The translations under genes and the position numbers were made by a program. A DNA stretch of 64,000 nucleotides, from the NCBI RefSeq assembly GCF_011397115.1, contig NZ_AP022822.1, positions 1,617,501 to 1,681,500 of the forward strand, given 5' to 3'. Of this stretch, positions 17,335-27,228 are shown piece after piece (within the stretch, counting starts at the first letter, position 1; each line of letters starts with the position of its first letter). Under the pieces are notes generated by a model that was not told the DNA's origin, did not search any database, and saw only the letters and a program-made list of their open reading frames with translations. This DNA is from Enterococcus saigonensis. Its GTDB lineage: Bacteria > Bacillota > Bacilli > Lactobacillales > Enterococcaceae.

Positions 17335-18588
17335 TTAATTCAGTGCTTTGGCTCCAATATCTTTACGATAAAACATCTGCGGTAAATCCATTTCACCTAA
17401 AGCTTGGTACACCTCATCACGTGCAGTTTTCAAATTTTCAGCTTCTGCTGCTACTAAAAAAATTCTACCACCATTCGCAACCAATTTCCCCGCTTTTTCT
17501 GTTGCTCCAGCAAAATACAATACTGTATTTTTTGTAGTTGTTTGTGGCAATAACATGTCTTTTTGATACTCTTTTGGGTACCCCTGTGCTGCAACGACAA
17601 CCCCAAACGCTGCATTGTCATGCCACGTTACCGCAGGTTTTTTGCCTGCTAAAATATTTGTCACAATATCGGCTAAACTGGATTTTAGGCGAGGCAAAAC
17701 AACTTGTGTTTCAGGATCACCAAAGCGCGCATTAAATTCAATCACTTTTACCCCATTTTTTGTGGCAATTAAACCAGCATATAAGATTCCAGTAAAAGGC
17801 GTACCATTTTTTACCATGCCACTAGCCGCTGGTTCTAAAATTTCTTTCACTGCCTTTTGCACCACTTCATCACTAATTTGTGGCACTGGCGAATATGCCC
17901 CCATGCCACCAGTATTAGGACCTGTATCCCCATCATAGGCGCGTTTGTGATCTTGGGCAATGACCATCGGATAAACTTCCTCATCTTTTACAAATGCCAG
18001 TAGCGAAAATTCTTCTCCTGCTAAAAATTCTTCAACAACCACTTTAGCACCACTGGGACCAAAACGATTTTCTTCTAACATATCTTCCAGAGCGCCTAAA
18101 GCTTCTGCCATTGTTTCAGCGACCACTACCCCTTTTCCTGCAGCTAAACCGTCTGCTTTAATCACAATTGGTACTCCCTTAGCTTCAACGTAAGCTGCGG
18201 CTTCTTTATAATCAGAAAAAGTTTTATAATCTGCCGTCGGAATGTGATTATTCACCATAATTTGTTTAGCAAAATCTTTAGAGCTTTCAATTTGCGCTGC
18301 TTTTTGATTTGGGCCAAAAATTAATAATCCTGCTTTTTGAAAGTCATCAACAATCCCTCTTTGTAGCGGTGCTTCAGGACCAACAAAAGTCCACGTAATA
18401 TTTTCCTTTTTAGCAAATGCGATCAAGTTTTCGTGATCTTCTTCTGCAATTGGAACGGTCATTATCCCGTCTTGTTTCATGCCAGGATTCCCCGGCGCAC
18501 AAAAAACCGTTTCAACTTTTTCATCTGCTAATAATTTTTTAGCAATGGCATGTTCACGACCACCACCACCAATTATAAATAATCTCAT
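17335..18588 (-). CDS. purD: Phosphoribosylamine-glycine ligase (GARS)
   Basis: Second step of IMP synthesis: ligates glycine to phosphoribosylamine with ATP. The 417-residue ATP-grasp protein has GGGGREHA near the start (residues 7-14), the ATP-grasp region VIKADGLAAGKGVVVA and NARFGDPETQ with metal-binding residues near the end. It is the last gene of the operon, 14 bases after purH, with GAGGG before the ATG. Confidence 0.97.
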   Translation of the reverse strand: MRLFIIGGGGREHAIAKKLLADEKVETVFCAPGNPGMKQDGIMTVPIAEEDHENLIAFAKKENITWTFVGPEAPLQRGIVDDFQKAGLLIFGPNQKAAQIESSKDFAKQIMVNNHIPTADYKTFSDYKEAAAYVEAKGVPIVIKADGLAAGKGVVVAETMAEALGALEDMLEENRFGPSGAKVVVEEFLAGEEFSLLAFVKDEEVYPMVIAQDHKRAYDGDTGPNTGGMGAYSPVPQISDEVVQKAVKEILEPAASGMVKNGTPFTGILYAGLIATKNGVKVIEFNARFGDPETQVVLPRLKSSLADIVTNILAGKKPAVTWHDNAAFGVVVAAQGYPKEYQKDMLLPQTTTKNTVLYFAGATEKAGKLVANGGRIFLVAAEAENLKTARDEVYQALGEMDLPQMFYRKDIGAKALN

Positions 18589-18602
18589 TTTACTACCCTC
18601 TC

Positions 18603-20144
18603 TTAGTGACGGAAATGACGAACACCAGTAAAGATCATTGTCATACCGTATTTATCTGCCATATCTATTGATTCTTGATCGCGAATACTTCCACCAGGTT
18701 GCACAATGGCTTGAATATTATGCTGCGCTGCAAATTCTACGGAGTCTCCCATTGGAAAATACGCATCACTGGCTAGAACTGCCCCATCCATTTTCCCTGC
18801 GTTTTCCGCTTGTGCAATTGCAATTTTAACTGAACCAACGCGATTCATCTGGCCTGCGCCAATCCCAACCGTTTGGTGTTCATTAGCTAAAACTATTGCA
18901 TTTGATTTTACATGCTTGACAGCTTTCCAAGCAAAAGCTAAGGCATTCAACTCTTGTGTTGTCGGTTGCCGCTTTGTCACTACCTTCCAATCCGTAACGT
19001 CTTCTTTTATCACATCTTGATCTTGTAACAGTAAGCCACCCAAAACGGAAACTTTTTCTGGTAATTCAGCTTTATTTGTAGCACTGAAGTTTAAAGTTAA
19101 TAGCCGGATATTTTTCTTACTGCTTAACAAAGTTAAAGCTTCGGCAGTAAAACTTGGAGCGATGATGATTTCTAAGAATAATTTGTGCATTTTTTCTGCT
19201 GTTGACAAATCTACTTCCCGATTTAAGACAATAATACCGCCAAAGATTGAAACAGGATCTGCATCGTAGGCAAAGTCATAAGCTTTTGAAATTGTAGTGG
19301 CTGAACCTATTCCACAAGGATTCATATGTTTTAGTGCCACAACTGTCGGCTCAGTAAATTCTCTTGCAATCCGAATCGCTGCATCGGCGTCTTTGATATT
19401 GTTATAAGACAGCTCTTTTCCATGAAGTTGTTTGGCTTGTGCAATGGAATAGCTTACTGGTAACGCATCGGCATAAAAAGAGGCTTCTTGATGGGCATTT
19501 TCACCATACCGCAAGTCTTGCTTTAAGTCATAAGTTAACGTTAATTTTTCTGGCTCCTGTTCGCCCACTAACGTTGTCATGAAATCGGCAATTAATGCAT
19601 CATAAGCTGCTGTATGACGAAAGGCTTTCGCTGCTAATTTTTGCCGTATTGAAACAGTCGTTTGGCCATTTTCATTAATTTCAGCTAAAATCGCTGCATA
19701 GTCGAGAGGATCTACTACCACAGTTACAAACTCATGATTTTTAGCCGCCGAGCGTAACATGCTCGGTCCGCCAATATCAATATTTTCAATTGCCTCTTTT
19801 GTCGTGACATCCTTTTTTAAAATAGTTTCTTTGAATGGGTATAAATTGACTACAACCAAATCAATTGGCTGAATATCATGTGCTGTCATCGCTTTGAGAT
19901 GCTCGGTGTTATCACGACGACTCAACAGCCCTCCGTGAATAAGCGGATGGAGTGTTTTAACTCGTCCATCCATCATTTCGGGAAAGTGCGTCACTTCTTC
20001 AATTCCAACTGTCACAATTCCAGCTTCAGTAAGAACTTTTTGGGTACCGCCAGTTGAAATGATTTCCCAGCCAGCTTTATACAAACCTTTTGCTAATTCT
20101 ACGACACCAGTTTTATCTGAAACGCTGATTAAAGCTCTTTTCAT
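18603..20144 (-). CDS. purH: AICAR transformylase / IMP cyclohydrolase
   Basis: Bifunctional enzyme for the last two steps to IMP. The 513 residues comprise an N-terminal cyclohydrolase (MGS-like fold, VSDKTGVVELAKGL, STGGT, RVKTLHP) and a C-terminal formyltransferase with KHMNPCGIG and SDAYFPMGDSVEFAA. It lies between purN and purD in the operon, with a 59-base gap after purN and AGGAG before the ATG. Confidence 0.97.
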   Translation of the reverse strand: MKRALISVSDKTGVVELAKGLYKAGWEIISTGGTQKVLTEAGIVTVGIEEVTHFPEMMDGRVKTLHPLIHGGLLSRRDNTEHLKAMTAHDIQPIDLVVVNLYPFKETILKKDVTTKEAIENIDIGGPSMLRSAAKNHEFVTVVVDPLDYAAILAEINENGQTTVSIRQKLAAKAFRHTAAYDALIADFMTTLVGEQEPEKLTLTYDLKQDLRYGENAHQEASFYADALPVSYSIAQAKQLHGKELSYNNIKDADAAIRIAREFTEPTVVALKHMNPCGIGSATTISKAYDFAYDADPVSIFGGIIVLNREVDLSTAEKMHKLFLEIIIAPSFTAEALTLLSSKKNIRLLTLNFSATNKAELPEKVSVLGGLLLQDQDVIKEDVTDWKVVTKRQPTTQELNALAFAWKAVKHVKSNAIVLANEHQTVGIGAGQMNRVGSVKIAIAQAENAGKMDGAVLASDAYFPMGDSVEFAAQHNIQAIVQPGGSIRDQESIDMADKYGMTMIFTGVRHFRH

Positions 20145-20203
20145 TTCATAAACTCCTCTGATTTGTTTTTTGTTACATTCACATTATTAAGACATTCCGC
20201 ATT

Positions 20204-20782
20204 TCAGTGTCTGTCTTGTTTTTCCAGCACAATTTCCTTTAAGACAGCTGGATACAATTGATGTTCAGCTTGATGAATTTTAGTTTCCAAACTGGTCAAA
20301 TCATCATCTGTTGTGATTAAAACAGGAACTTGAGCAATTATTGGGCCAGTATCTACTCCATCATCAATGTAATGAACCGTTACGCCAGTTACTTTTACAC
20401 CATAGTCATAAGCATCTTTAATTCCATGGAGGCCAGGAAAAGCAGGCAGCAAGGACGGATGGATATTAATAATTTTTTTGGGAAAAGCGGCAAGCAATTG
20501 CGGACCGATAATGCGCATATAACCAGCTAAAACCACTAAGTCGATCTTTTCTTGCTGGAGTAATTCTAACAAAGATTTTTCATACATTTTCTTATCAGAA
20601 AAATCTTGCGGGCTAAACTGATATGTTGCAACGCCAACTTTTTTGGCTCGTTCCAAAACAAAGGCATTTTTTTTGTCACTAAAAACCAAAGCAATTTCCA
20701 CTGATAATTTTTCTTTTTGAAAAAAATCAACTATAGCAGCAAAATTGCTTCCATTACCAGAGGCTAATACTGCGATTCTCAT
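20204..20782 (-). CDS. purN: Phosphoribosylglycinamide formyltransferase (10-formyl-THF dependent)
   Basis: Third step of IMP synthesis: formylates GAR with N10-formyltetrahydrofolate. The 192 residues have the ASGNGSNFAAI start, the NIHPSLLPAFPGLHG catalytic loop (Asn and His) and TVHYIDDGVDTGPIIAQ with the catalytic Asp. Its start codon overlaps the end of purM by four bases. No ATP/formate-type PurT is in the window, so this step is folate dependent here. Confidence 0.97.
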   Translation of the reverse strand: MRIAVLASGNGSNFAAIVDFFQKEKLSVEIALVFSDKKNAFVLERAKKVGVATYQFSPQDFSDKKMYEKSLLELLQQEKIDLVVLAGYMRIIGPQLLAAFPKKIINIHPSLLPAFPGLHGIKDAYDYGVKVTGVTVHYIDDGVDTGPIIAQVPVLITTDDDLTSLETKIHQAEHQLYPAVLKEIVLEKQDRH

Positions 20783-21834
20783 TTTTCCCCCTCATTACTT
20801 ATTGTAATTAAAGGTGCATCTGGCTTAGCGACAACAACTTGGCCAATTTCGTAACAAGGTTCATCTAATTCAGCTAAAATTGCTTTAACCTGCGCCACTT
20901 TGTCAGGACTTAGCGCCAAAACCATCCCAATTCCCATATTAAAAATTTCAAACATTTCATCATGATCGATTTGACCATACTCTTGCATAACATCAAAAAT
21001 TGGTAAAACTGGCCAAGTACCTTCTGTAATTTCAGCAGCAACATTCATCGGTAGCATACGCGGAATATTTTCCACAAAACCACCACCAGTAATATGTGCA
21101 ATACCATTAACCAAATTTTCTTTTATTAGTGGTAGTAAAGCATTTACATAAATTTTTGTTGGCGTTAAAAGAGACTCTCCTAACGTTTTATCACCTAACA
21201 TAGGAATTTTTTCTGATCCACTTAATTTTTGCTCTGTAAAGAAAATTTTTCGAACTAAGGAAAAGCCGTTTGAATGAATCCCTGATGCGGGTAAACCGAT
21301 TAAAATATCTCCAACCTTAATATTTTCTCCGGTTATCAATTGACTTTTCTCGGCCACGCCGACAGCAAAGCCTGCTAAGTCATATTCATCTGCGGCATAC
21401 ATTCCTGGCATTTCAGCTGTTTCACCGCCAATCAAAGCAGCACCAGCTTGCAAACATCCCGCTGCAACGCCTGCGACTACTTGTTCTAAGCGTTCAGGAT
21501 CGTTTTTACCTGTCGCTAAGTAATCTAAAAAGTACAATGGCTCGGCCCCTTGTGCAACAATATCATTAACACACATTGCCACACAGTCAATCCCAATTGT
21601 GTCATGTTTATTTTCTTTAAAAGCCACCATTAATTTGGTACCAACACCATCAGTTCCAGAAATTAAAACAGGTTCTTTTATATTTAGGCCGCTTAAATCA
21701 AAGCAACCGCCAAAACCACCTAACGCTCCCATCACACCTAATCGTTCCGTTTTCTTCACATGTTTTTTAATTCGCTCTACTACCTCATATCCGGCATTGA
21801 CATCCACACCGGCTTTTGCATATGCATTGGCCAC
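20779..21834 (-). CDS. purM: Phosphoribosylformylglycinamidine cyclo-ligase (AIRS)
   Basis: Fifth step: ATP-dependent closure of the imidazole ring. The 351 residues begin MANAYAKAGVDVNAGYEVVERIKKHVKKT and contain the PurM-superfamily ATP-binding segments GTDGVGTKL and GGETAEMPGMY, then HSNGFSLVRK. It overlaps purN by four bases and follows purF after 18 bases, so it is translated as part of the same operon. Confidence 0.97.
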   Translation of the reverse strand: MANAYAKAGVDVNAGYEVVERIKKHVKKTERLGVMGALGGFGGCFDLSGLNIKEPVLISGTDGVGTKLMVAFKENKHDTIGIDCVAMCVNDIVAQGAEPLYFLDYLATGKNDPERLEQVVAGVAAGCLQAGAALIGGETAEMPGMYAADEYDLAGFAVGVAEKSQLITGENIKVGDILIGLPASGIHSNGFSLVRKIFFTEQKLSGSEKIPMLGDKTLGESLLTPTKIYVNALLPLIKENLVNGIAHITGGGFVENIPRMLPMNVAAEITEGTWPVLPIFDVMQEYGQIDHDEMFEIFNMGIGMVLALSPDKVAQVKAILAELDEPCYEIGQVVVAKPDAPLITISNEGEK

Positions 21835-21852
21835 TTTTTTCGCTCCTTTTAT

Positions 21853-23292
21853 TTAGAAAAATGAAGTTTGTTCTTTTAATGAAGCCTGATATTTTTCTTC
21901 GTAATCGTATAATGGTGTAGGATAATCCCCATTGAAATACGCCATACATAATCCACCATAAGGGGCATCAAAATCTAGTCCGATAGCATCAATCAACCCT
22001 TCTTCACTTAAATAACTCAATGAATCAGCCCCAATAACTTGGCGAATTTCTTCTACTGAATGATTTGCCGCAATTAGTTCTTTGCGCGTTTGAATATCGA
22101 TGCCATAAAAACAAGGATATTTTAAAGGGGGAGACGCAATTCTAACGTGAACTTCTTTAGCACCTGCCTCTTTCAATAAGTCCACAATCCGCCGACTGGT
22201 AGTCCCTCTTACAATGGAGTCGTCTACCATAATTACCTTTTTACCCGCTACTACTCCGCGCACTGCCGATAATTTCATCCGCACACCTTGTTCTCTTAAT
22301 TCTTGGGTTGGTTGAATAAAAGTGCGAGCTACGTATTGATTTTTTACCAAACCTAATTCATAAGGAATACCAGAAGCTTCTGCATATCCACTTGCAGCAG
22401 AAAGTGAGGAATTGGGCACTCCGATAACCATGTCTGCGTTGACTGGTGCCTCTGTAGCTAAAATTCTTCCCATATTTTTTCGCGCAGTATGGACATTCAC
22501 CCCTGCGATATTGGAGTCTGGTCGAGCAAAATAAACATATTCCATCGAACAAATTGCATGTTGGGTTTCTTTAGTAAAATGTTCAATTGTAATCCCTTCA
22601 TCATTAATGATGATAATTTCACCTGGTTGCACGTCACGAACAAACGCTGCACCACTTACTTCTAGCGCACAAGTTTCAGAAGCCACAACATAGGCGCCAT
22701 TTTTCATCTTTCCAATTGCTAAAGGGCGAAAACCATTTGCATCAAGCGCTGCAATCATGCAGTCTTCTCGCATTAAAATATAAGCGAAACCACCTTTAAC
22801 CTGATTTAAAGCATCTTTTAATTGATTTAACCACGTGTCTTTTTTGCTCTTTCGAATCAAATGCATTAGAATTTCCGTATCAGAATTGGAATGAAAAATA
22901 GCGCCCTCACGTTCTAGTTGTGTACGTAAACTGCATGCATTGGTTAAATTACCGTTATGAGCGAGACCGACAGAACAGTCGTAAAACTTAAATAAGAAAG
23001 GTTGGATATTATCCACACTACCATTACCAGCAGTTGCATATCTCACATGCCCGATTGCTGCGTTACCTTTTAATTGCGCCAATTGCCTGTCATCTTTAAA
23101 AACTTCAGATAACAAGCCTAATTCACGGTAACCATATAATTTTCCTCCATCGTTTGAAACAATTCCCGCTCCTTCTTGGCCGCGATGTTGTAAACTATGG
23201 AGACCAAAATAAGTGACACGCGCAGCGTCTGGGTGACCCCAGACGCCAAAAATGCCACATTCTTCATTTAAACTTTTTACTTCATAAGACAT
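21853..23292 (-). CDS. purF: Amidophosphoribosyltransferase, first committed step
   Basis: Makes phosphoribosylamine from PRPP and glutamine; feedback inhibited by nucleotides in the family. The 479 residues start MSYEVKSLNEE then Cys12 in CGIFG, the N-terminal nucleophile revealed by propeptide removal. An N-terminal glutaminase domain precedes a phosphoribosyltransferase domain with MVDDSIVRGTT. Cys residues equivalent to three of the four Bacillus Fe-S ligands are seen (ICSMEYVYF, PPLKYPCFYGID, GGLCMAY), but the fourth is Tyr. The start is ATG at 23292, with GGGAGG ten bases upstream, overlapping the end of purL by 16 bases. Confidence 0.97.
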   Translation of the reverse strand: MSYEVKSLNEECGIFGVWGHPDAARVTYFGLHSLQHRGQEGAGIVSNDGGKLYGYRELGLLSEVFKDDRQLAQLKGNAAIGHVRYATAGNGSVDNIQPFLFKFYDCSVGLAHNGNLTNACSLRTQLEREGAIFHSNSDTEILMHLIRKSKKDTWLNQLKDALNQVKGGFAYILMREDCMIAALDANGFRPLAIGKMKNGAYVVASETCALEVSGAAFVRDVQPGEIIIINDEGITIEHFTKETQHAICSMEYVYFARPDSNIAGVNVHTARKNMGRILATEAPVNADMVIGVPNSSLSAASGYAEASGIPYELGLVKNQYVARTFIQPTQELREQGVRMKLSAVRGVVAGKKVIMVDDSIVRGTTSRRIVDLLKEAGAKEVHVRIASPPLKYPCFYGIDIQTRKELIAANHSVEEIRQVIGADSLSYLSEEGLIDAIGLDFDAPYGGLCMAYFNGDYPTPLYDYEEKYQASLKEQTSFF

Positions 23293-25499
23293 GGAATTGC
23301 TTCCTCCCAAAGTTCTTTGGCAGTGTGCGTTGCAACTGCAATGGTGCCGTCATTTGCATTCATTCTAATTTGACCATCATCTGTAACTTCACCAATCAAA
23401 AGAGCTCTATCTCTTGCTAGCATTTCGAAATCTTTTTGTGCTGTTCTTTTCACAGATAAAACAAAGCGAGATTGAGTTTCAGAAAATAGGTTTTCTTTAG
23501 GCAGTGAAACATCCACTGAAATACCCAAATCGTTTTTGAATGCACATTCAGCTATAGCAACAGCTAACCCACCTTCCGCGCAATCATGAGCACTCGCAAC
23601 AAGATTTGCTTGAATAGCATTTAACACTAAATCTTGATTTGCTTTTTCAGTTGCGAGATCAAAGTTCATAAGTTTACCTTCGATTAACCCTTTTTGCATT
23701 TTCTGAATTTCTGAGCCGTTGAAATCAGCAAAAGTCTCACCGATAAGATAAATTAAGTCACCAGCCGCCTTAAAATCTTGCGTAGTAATATTTTTAATAT
23801 CAGAAATTAGACCCACCATTCCAATCATGGGTGTTGGGTAAATGGCTTTGCCGTTGGTTTCGTTGTATAAGGAAACATTACCAGAAATAACTGGTGTATC
23901 TAATGTGCGACACGCTTCACTAATACCGTCAGCAGAAGTCCACAATTCCCAGAAGCCTTCAGGTTTATCTGGTGAACCATAATTCAAGCAATCAGTAACC
24001 GCTAGTGGTTTTCCACCACTGGCTACAATATTTCGGGCTGCTTCTGCAACAGCAATTTGACCACCAATTTCTGGATTCAAATACAGATAGCGAGCATTAC
24101 AATCTGTCGTCATTGCCAAAGCTTTTCTTGTTCCTCGTACACGTAAAACTGCTGCATCACTGCCTGGAGCTACTACGGTATTCGTACGAACCAATGAATC
24201 ATAAGTTTCGTATATCATTTTTTTAGAAGCTATTGTTGGTTGTTGTAAAAGTTGTAAAAGAGTAGCAGTAGCGTCTTTTACTTCTGGTACAAAATCTGAC
24301 ATTTTTGCAAATTCTTGTATTCTTGCAGGCTCTGTATAAGCTTTGTGATAGGTGGGTGCATCTTCTGCTAACGCATCGACCGGTAAATTTGCTACTTCAA
24401 CACCTCGGTGATACAAACGATACAAACCGTCATCTGTTACTTCACCAATAGTGACTGCATCTAACTCGTATTTCGCAAAAAGTTCTTCAACTTCTTTTTC
24501 ACAGCCTTGTTGCACACAAATCAACATTCTTTCTTGAGATTCAGACAACATCATTTCATAAGGAGTCATGCCAGTTTCCCGTTGTGGCACGTCATCTAAG
24601 TATAGTTTTAAACCTGAACCGGCTTTTGAAGCCATTTCTGAACTAGAAGACACTAAGCCAGCCGCACCCATATCTTGAATTCCAATTAAAATATCTTGAT
24701 GTTCTAAAATCAGCTCCAAGCACGCCTCTAACAATAGTTTTTCCATAAATGGATCGCCTACTTGAACTGCTGAACGTTGTTGTTCTTCACCTTCAACAAA
24801 TTCTTCAGAGGCAAATGTTGCCCCGTGAATTCCGTCACGCCCCGTTTTGGCCCCGACATACATAATGGTATTTCCTACGCCTTTTGCTTGACCTTTTTGA
24901 ATATCTTTGTGCTCAATTAATCCAACACACATGGCATTCACCAAAGGATTCCCTTCATAACAAGGATCAAAAGCGACTTCACCGCCAACGGTGGGAATAC
25001 CAATACAATTACCATAACCTGAAATTCCAGCTACAACTTCTTCTAATAAATACTTAGTGCGTGGGTTATCCAACTCTCCAAAGCGTAAGGAATCTAAAAC
25101 CGCAATTGGACGCGCACCCATACTAAAAATATCGCGAATAATTCCACCGACTCCCGTAGCCGCTCCTTCATAAGGTTCAACTGCAGAAGGATGATTGTGA
25201 CTTTCTGCTTTAAATACAACCGCTTGTCCATCGCCAATATCAACAATCCCAGCCCCTTCACCAGGACCTTGCAAAACTTGCGGCCCGCTGGTGGGAAATT
25301 TACGTAAAACAGGTTTTGAGTTTTTATAAGAGCAATGTTCACTCCACATTACAGAAAAAAGACCAGTTTCGGTATAATTTGGTAATCGTCCTAAAATATC
25401 TTCCGAAATTAACCGATATTCTTCATCGGTTAAGCCCCACTGTGCATAAATTTTACGCTCTTTGATTTCTTGTGGTGTTGGTTCACTTATTTTCATCAT
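23277..25499 (-). CDS. purL: Phosphoribosylformylglycinamidine synthase, PurL subunit
   Basis: Synthetase subunit of FGAR amidotransferase (fourth step), which works with PurQ and PurS. The 740 residues match the small PurL type rather than the 1300-residue single-chain enzyme of enterics. Signatures are WSEHCSYKNSKP, GPGEGAGIVDIGDGQAVVFK, ESHNHPSAVEPYEGAATGVGG and a C-terminal HDCAEGGLAVAIAEC. The ATG overlaps the last base of the purQ stop codon, and the gene runs 16 bases into purF. Confidence 0.97.
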   Translation of the reverse strand: MMKISEPTPQEIKERKIYAQWGLTDEEYRLISEDILGRLPNYTETGLFSVMWSEHCSYKNSKPVLRKFPTSGPQVLQGPGEGAGIVDIGDGQAVVFKAESHNHPSAVEPYEGAATGVGGIIRDIFSMGARPIAVLDSLRFGELDNPRTKYLLEEVVAGISGYGNCIGIPTVGGEVAFDPCYEGNPLVNAMCVGLIEHKDIQKGQAKGVGNTIMYVGAKTGRDGIHGATFASEEFVEGEEQQRSAVQVGDPFMEKLLLEACLELILEHQDILIGIQDMGAAGLVSSSSEMASKAGSGLKLYLDDVPQRETGMTPYEMMLSESQERMLICVQQGCEKEVEELFAKYELDAVTIGEVTDDGLYRLYHRGVEVANLPVDALAEDAPTYHKAYTEPARIQEFAKMSDFVPEVKDATATLLQLLQQPTIASKKMIYETYDSLVRTNTVVAPGSDAAVLRVRGTRKALAMTTDCNARYLYLNPEIGGQIAVAEAARNIVASGGKPLAVTDCLNYGSPDKPEGFWELWTSADGISEACRTLDTPVISGNVSLYNETNGKAIYPTPMIGMVGLISDIKNITTQDFKAAGDLIYLIGETFADFNGSEIQKMQKGLIEGKLMNFDLATEKANQDLVLNAIQANLVASAHDCAEGGLAVAIAECAFKNDLGISVDVSLPKENLFSETQSRFVLSVKRTAQKDFEMLARDRALLIGEVTDDGQIRMNANDGTIAVATHTAKELWEEAIPCLMK

Positions 25500-26176
25500 T
25501 ATTTAACTGACACCTTTCCGAAATTTTTCAAAATTGAAGCAAAAAAACGCCGACCATCAGTGGAACCTAATATCTCTTCCATTGCACGTTCTGGATGAGG
25601 CATCATTCCTAGCACATTGCCTGCTTCATTGCAAATACCAGCGATATTTCCCACACTGCCATTGATATCTTCTTCATACGTAAAGACAATTTGATTATTC
25701 GCTTTTAATTGCGCTAATGTTTTTTCATCACAGATATAATTTCCTTCGCCATGCGCCACAGGAATTTGAATCACTTCTTCATTTTCGTATTCAGAAGTAA
25801 ATTTTGTTTGATTATTGACTACTTTCAATGGTGTCGTTTTACAAATAAAGTGTAACGATTTGTTACGGATTAGAGCCCCAGGTAACAAACCAGCCTCTGT
25901 TAAAACTTGAAAGCCATTACAAGTACCAAATACTGGTTTTCCTGCTTCAGCAAAACGTTTTACTTCTGCCATAATTGGTGAAAAACGAGCAATCGCACCA
26001 CAACGCAGATAATCACCGTATGAAAATCCCCCCGGTAATAATACACCATCAAAACCTACTAAAGAAGTTACATCATGACGAACATATTCAGCCTGTGCAC
26101 CCATCACATCTTTAATCGCCCAAAGCAGATCCATATCGCAGTTAGAGCCGGGAAATACAATTACGGCGAATTTCAT
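25499..26176 (-). CDS. purQ: Phosphoribosylformylglycinamidine synthase, PurQ glutaminase
   Basis: Class I glutaminase that supplies ammonia to PurL. It starts MKFAVIVFPGSNCD, with the nucleophile Cys in FGTCNGFQVLTEAG (about residue 86) and the His/Glu in MPHPERAMEE near the end. The start at 26176 was chosen because it has GAGGAAG upstream and follows the purS stop codon by one base; an in-frame start ten codons earlier lies inside purS. Length is about 226 residues, the usual size. Confidence 0.97.
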   Translation of the reverse strand: MKFAVIVFPGSNCDMDLLWAIKDVMGAQAEYVRHDVTSLVGFDGVLLPGGFSYGDYLRCGAIARFSPIMAEVKRFAEAGKPVFGTCNGFQVLTEAGLLPGALIRNKSLHFICKTTPLKVVNNQTKFTSEYENEEVIQIPVAHGEGNYICDEKTLAQLKANNQIVFTYEEDINGSVGNIAGICNEAGNVLGMMPHPERAMEEILGSTDGRRFFASILKNFGKVSVK

Positions 26177-26177
26177 A

Positions 26178-26432
26178 TTACACTTCCTCCATTGCAGTAA
26201 TTTCATAATGATAGGTTTCCATATTCACATTAGCAAGTAACTTATCACAAATATTTTCAATCATTTCTTCAACTGGACGCTCATTTTCAGCGATTTTAAT
26301 TTCAAAATATTTTCCAATACGAATTTCTTCAATTTCTTCATAACCCATTCTGTGAACAGCGCCTTTAACCGCTTCTCCTTGAGGATCTAAAACCGATTCT
26401 TTATACGTTACATAAACTTTTACGAAATACAT
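26178..26432 (-). CDS. purS: Phosphoribosylformylglycinamidine synthase, PurS subunit
   Basis: Small structural subunit, 84 residues, that bridges PurL and PurQ. It begins MYFVKVYVTYKESVLDPQGEAVKGAV, the typical PurS pattern, and shows the two alternating beta-alpha units. It sits one base after purC and one base before purQ, consistent with equal production of the three subunits. Confidence 0.95.
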   Translation of the reverse strand: MYFVKVYVTYKESVLDPQGEAVKGAVHRMGYEEIEEIRIGKYFEIKIAENERPVEEMIENICDKLLANVNMETYHYEITAMEEV

Positions 26433-26433
26433 G

Positions 26434-27162
26434 TTATTGCGCCTCCACTAAAAATTGATTTTCTAAACGATTTAAAACTTCTTCATACACAGGAACTAAA
26501 TCTCCTAAATCACGTCGGTAGATATCTTTATCTAAATGTTTATCGGTTGCCAAATCCCAAAGTCGACAAGTATCTGGTGAAATCTCGTCTGCCAAGAGGA
26601 GCTGACCAGACTTGGTACGCCCAATTTCAATTTTAAAATCAATTAATTTAATACCAATTTGGGTAAAAATTCGTTGTAACGCCACGTTTATTTCCCGGGC
26701 TAAATATTTAATATCGTTAATTTCTTTACCAGTAGCTAGTTTTAACAACTTTACATGATCATCATTAATGAAAGGATCATCTAGTTTATCTTCTTTGTAA
26801 TAAAATTCAACTACCGGAAAACAAAGAGGAGTTCCTTCTGTAACTTGTAATCGTTTTGAAAAACTACCTGCGGCAACGTTCCGAACAACGACTTCCAATG
26901 GAATTATCTCTACACACTCTACTAATTGTTCGGTTTTTGATATTTTACTAATAAAATGCGAAGGAATTCCTTCGCTTTTTAGTTGTTGAAAAATTAAGCT
27001 AGTAATTTGATTATTTAAAGCACCTTTGCCAACTACTTGATCTTTTTTTGCTCCATTTAGAGCGGTTGCTTGATCAAGATATTCTACCCAAAAAACGGTT
27101 GGATTATCTGTTGTATAAAGCTTTTTTGCTTTTCCGGCATAGCATAAATCTTTCTTTTGCAT
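26434..27162 (-). CDS. purC: SAICAR synthetase
   Basis: Joins aspartate to CAIR with ATP (step seven in this pathway). The 242 residues have KAKKLYTTDNP, VVRNVAAGSFSKRL and the SAICAR-type LADEISPDTCRLWD signature (about residue 190). It is the first gene of a nine-gene operon and has GAGGTG four bases before its ATG. The promoter and PurBoxes lie upstream. The expected upstream genes purE, purK and purB are in a separate unit. Confidence 0.97.
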   Translation of the reverse strand: MQKKDLCYAGKAKKLYTTDNPTVFWVEYLDQATALNGAKKDQVVGKGALNNQITSLIFQQLKSEGIPSHFISKISKTEQLVECVEIIPLEVVVRNVAAGSFSKRLQVTEGTPLCFPVVEFYYKEDKLDDPFINDDHVKLLKLATGKEINDIKYLAREINVALQRIFTQIGIKLIDFKIEIGRTKSGQLLLADEISPDTCRLWDLATDKHLDKDIYRRDLGDLVPVYEEVLNRLENQFLVEAQ

Positions 27163-27207
27163 TTCGCACCTCGTTTTATTGATATTAAATTGGTTACCGC
27201 TTAGAAT

Positions 27208-27212
27208 GTTCG
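27208..27212 (-). promoter_or_regulatory. PurBox in the purC leader
   Basis: The minus strand reads AAACACGAACATT around the CGAAC core, a close match to the PurBox consensus AWWWCCGAACWWT. It falls about 10-14 bases downstream of the predicted start of transcription. Confidence 0.55.
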
Positions 27213-27228
27213 TGTTTAACTTGTGCTT

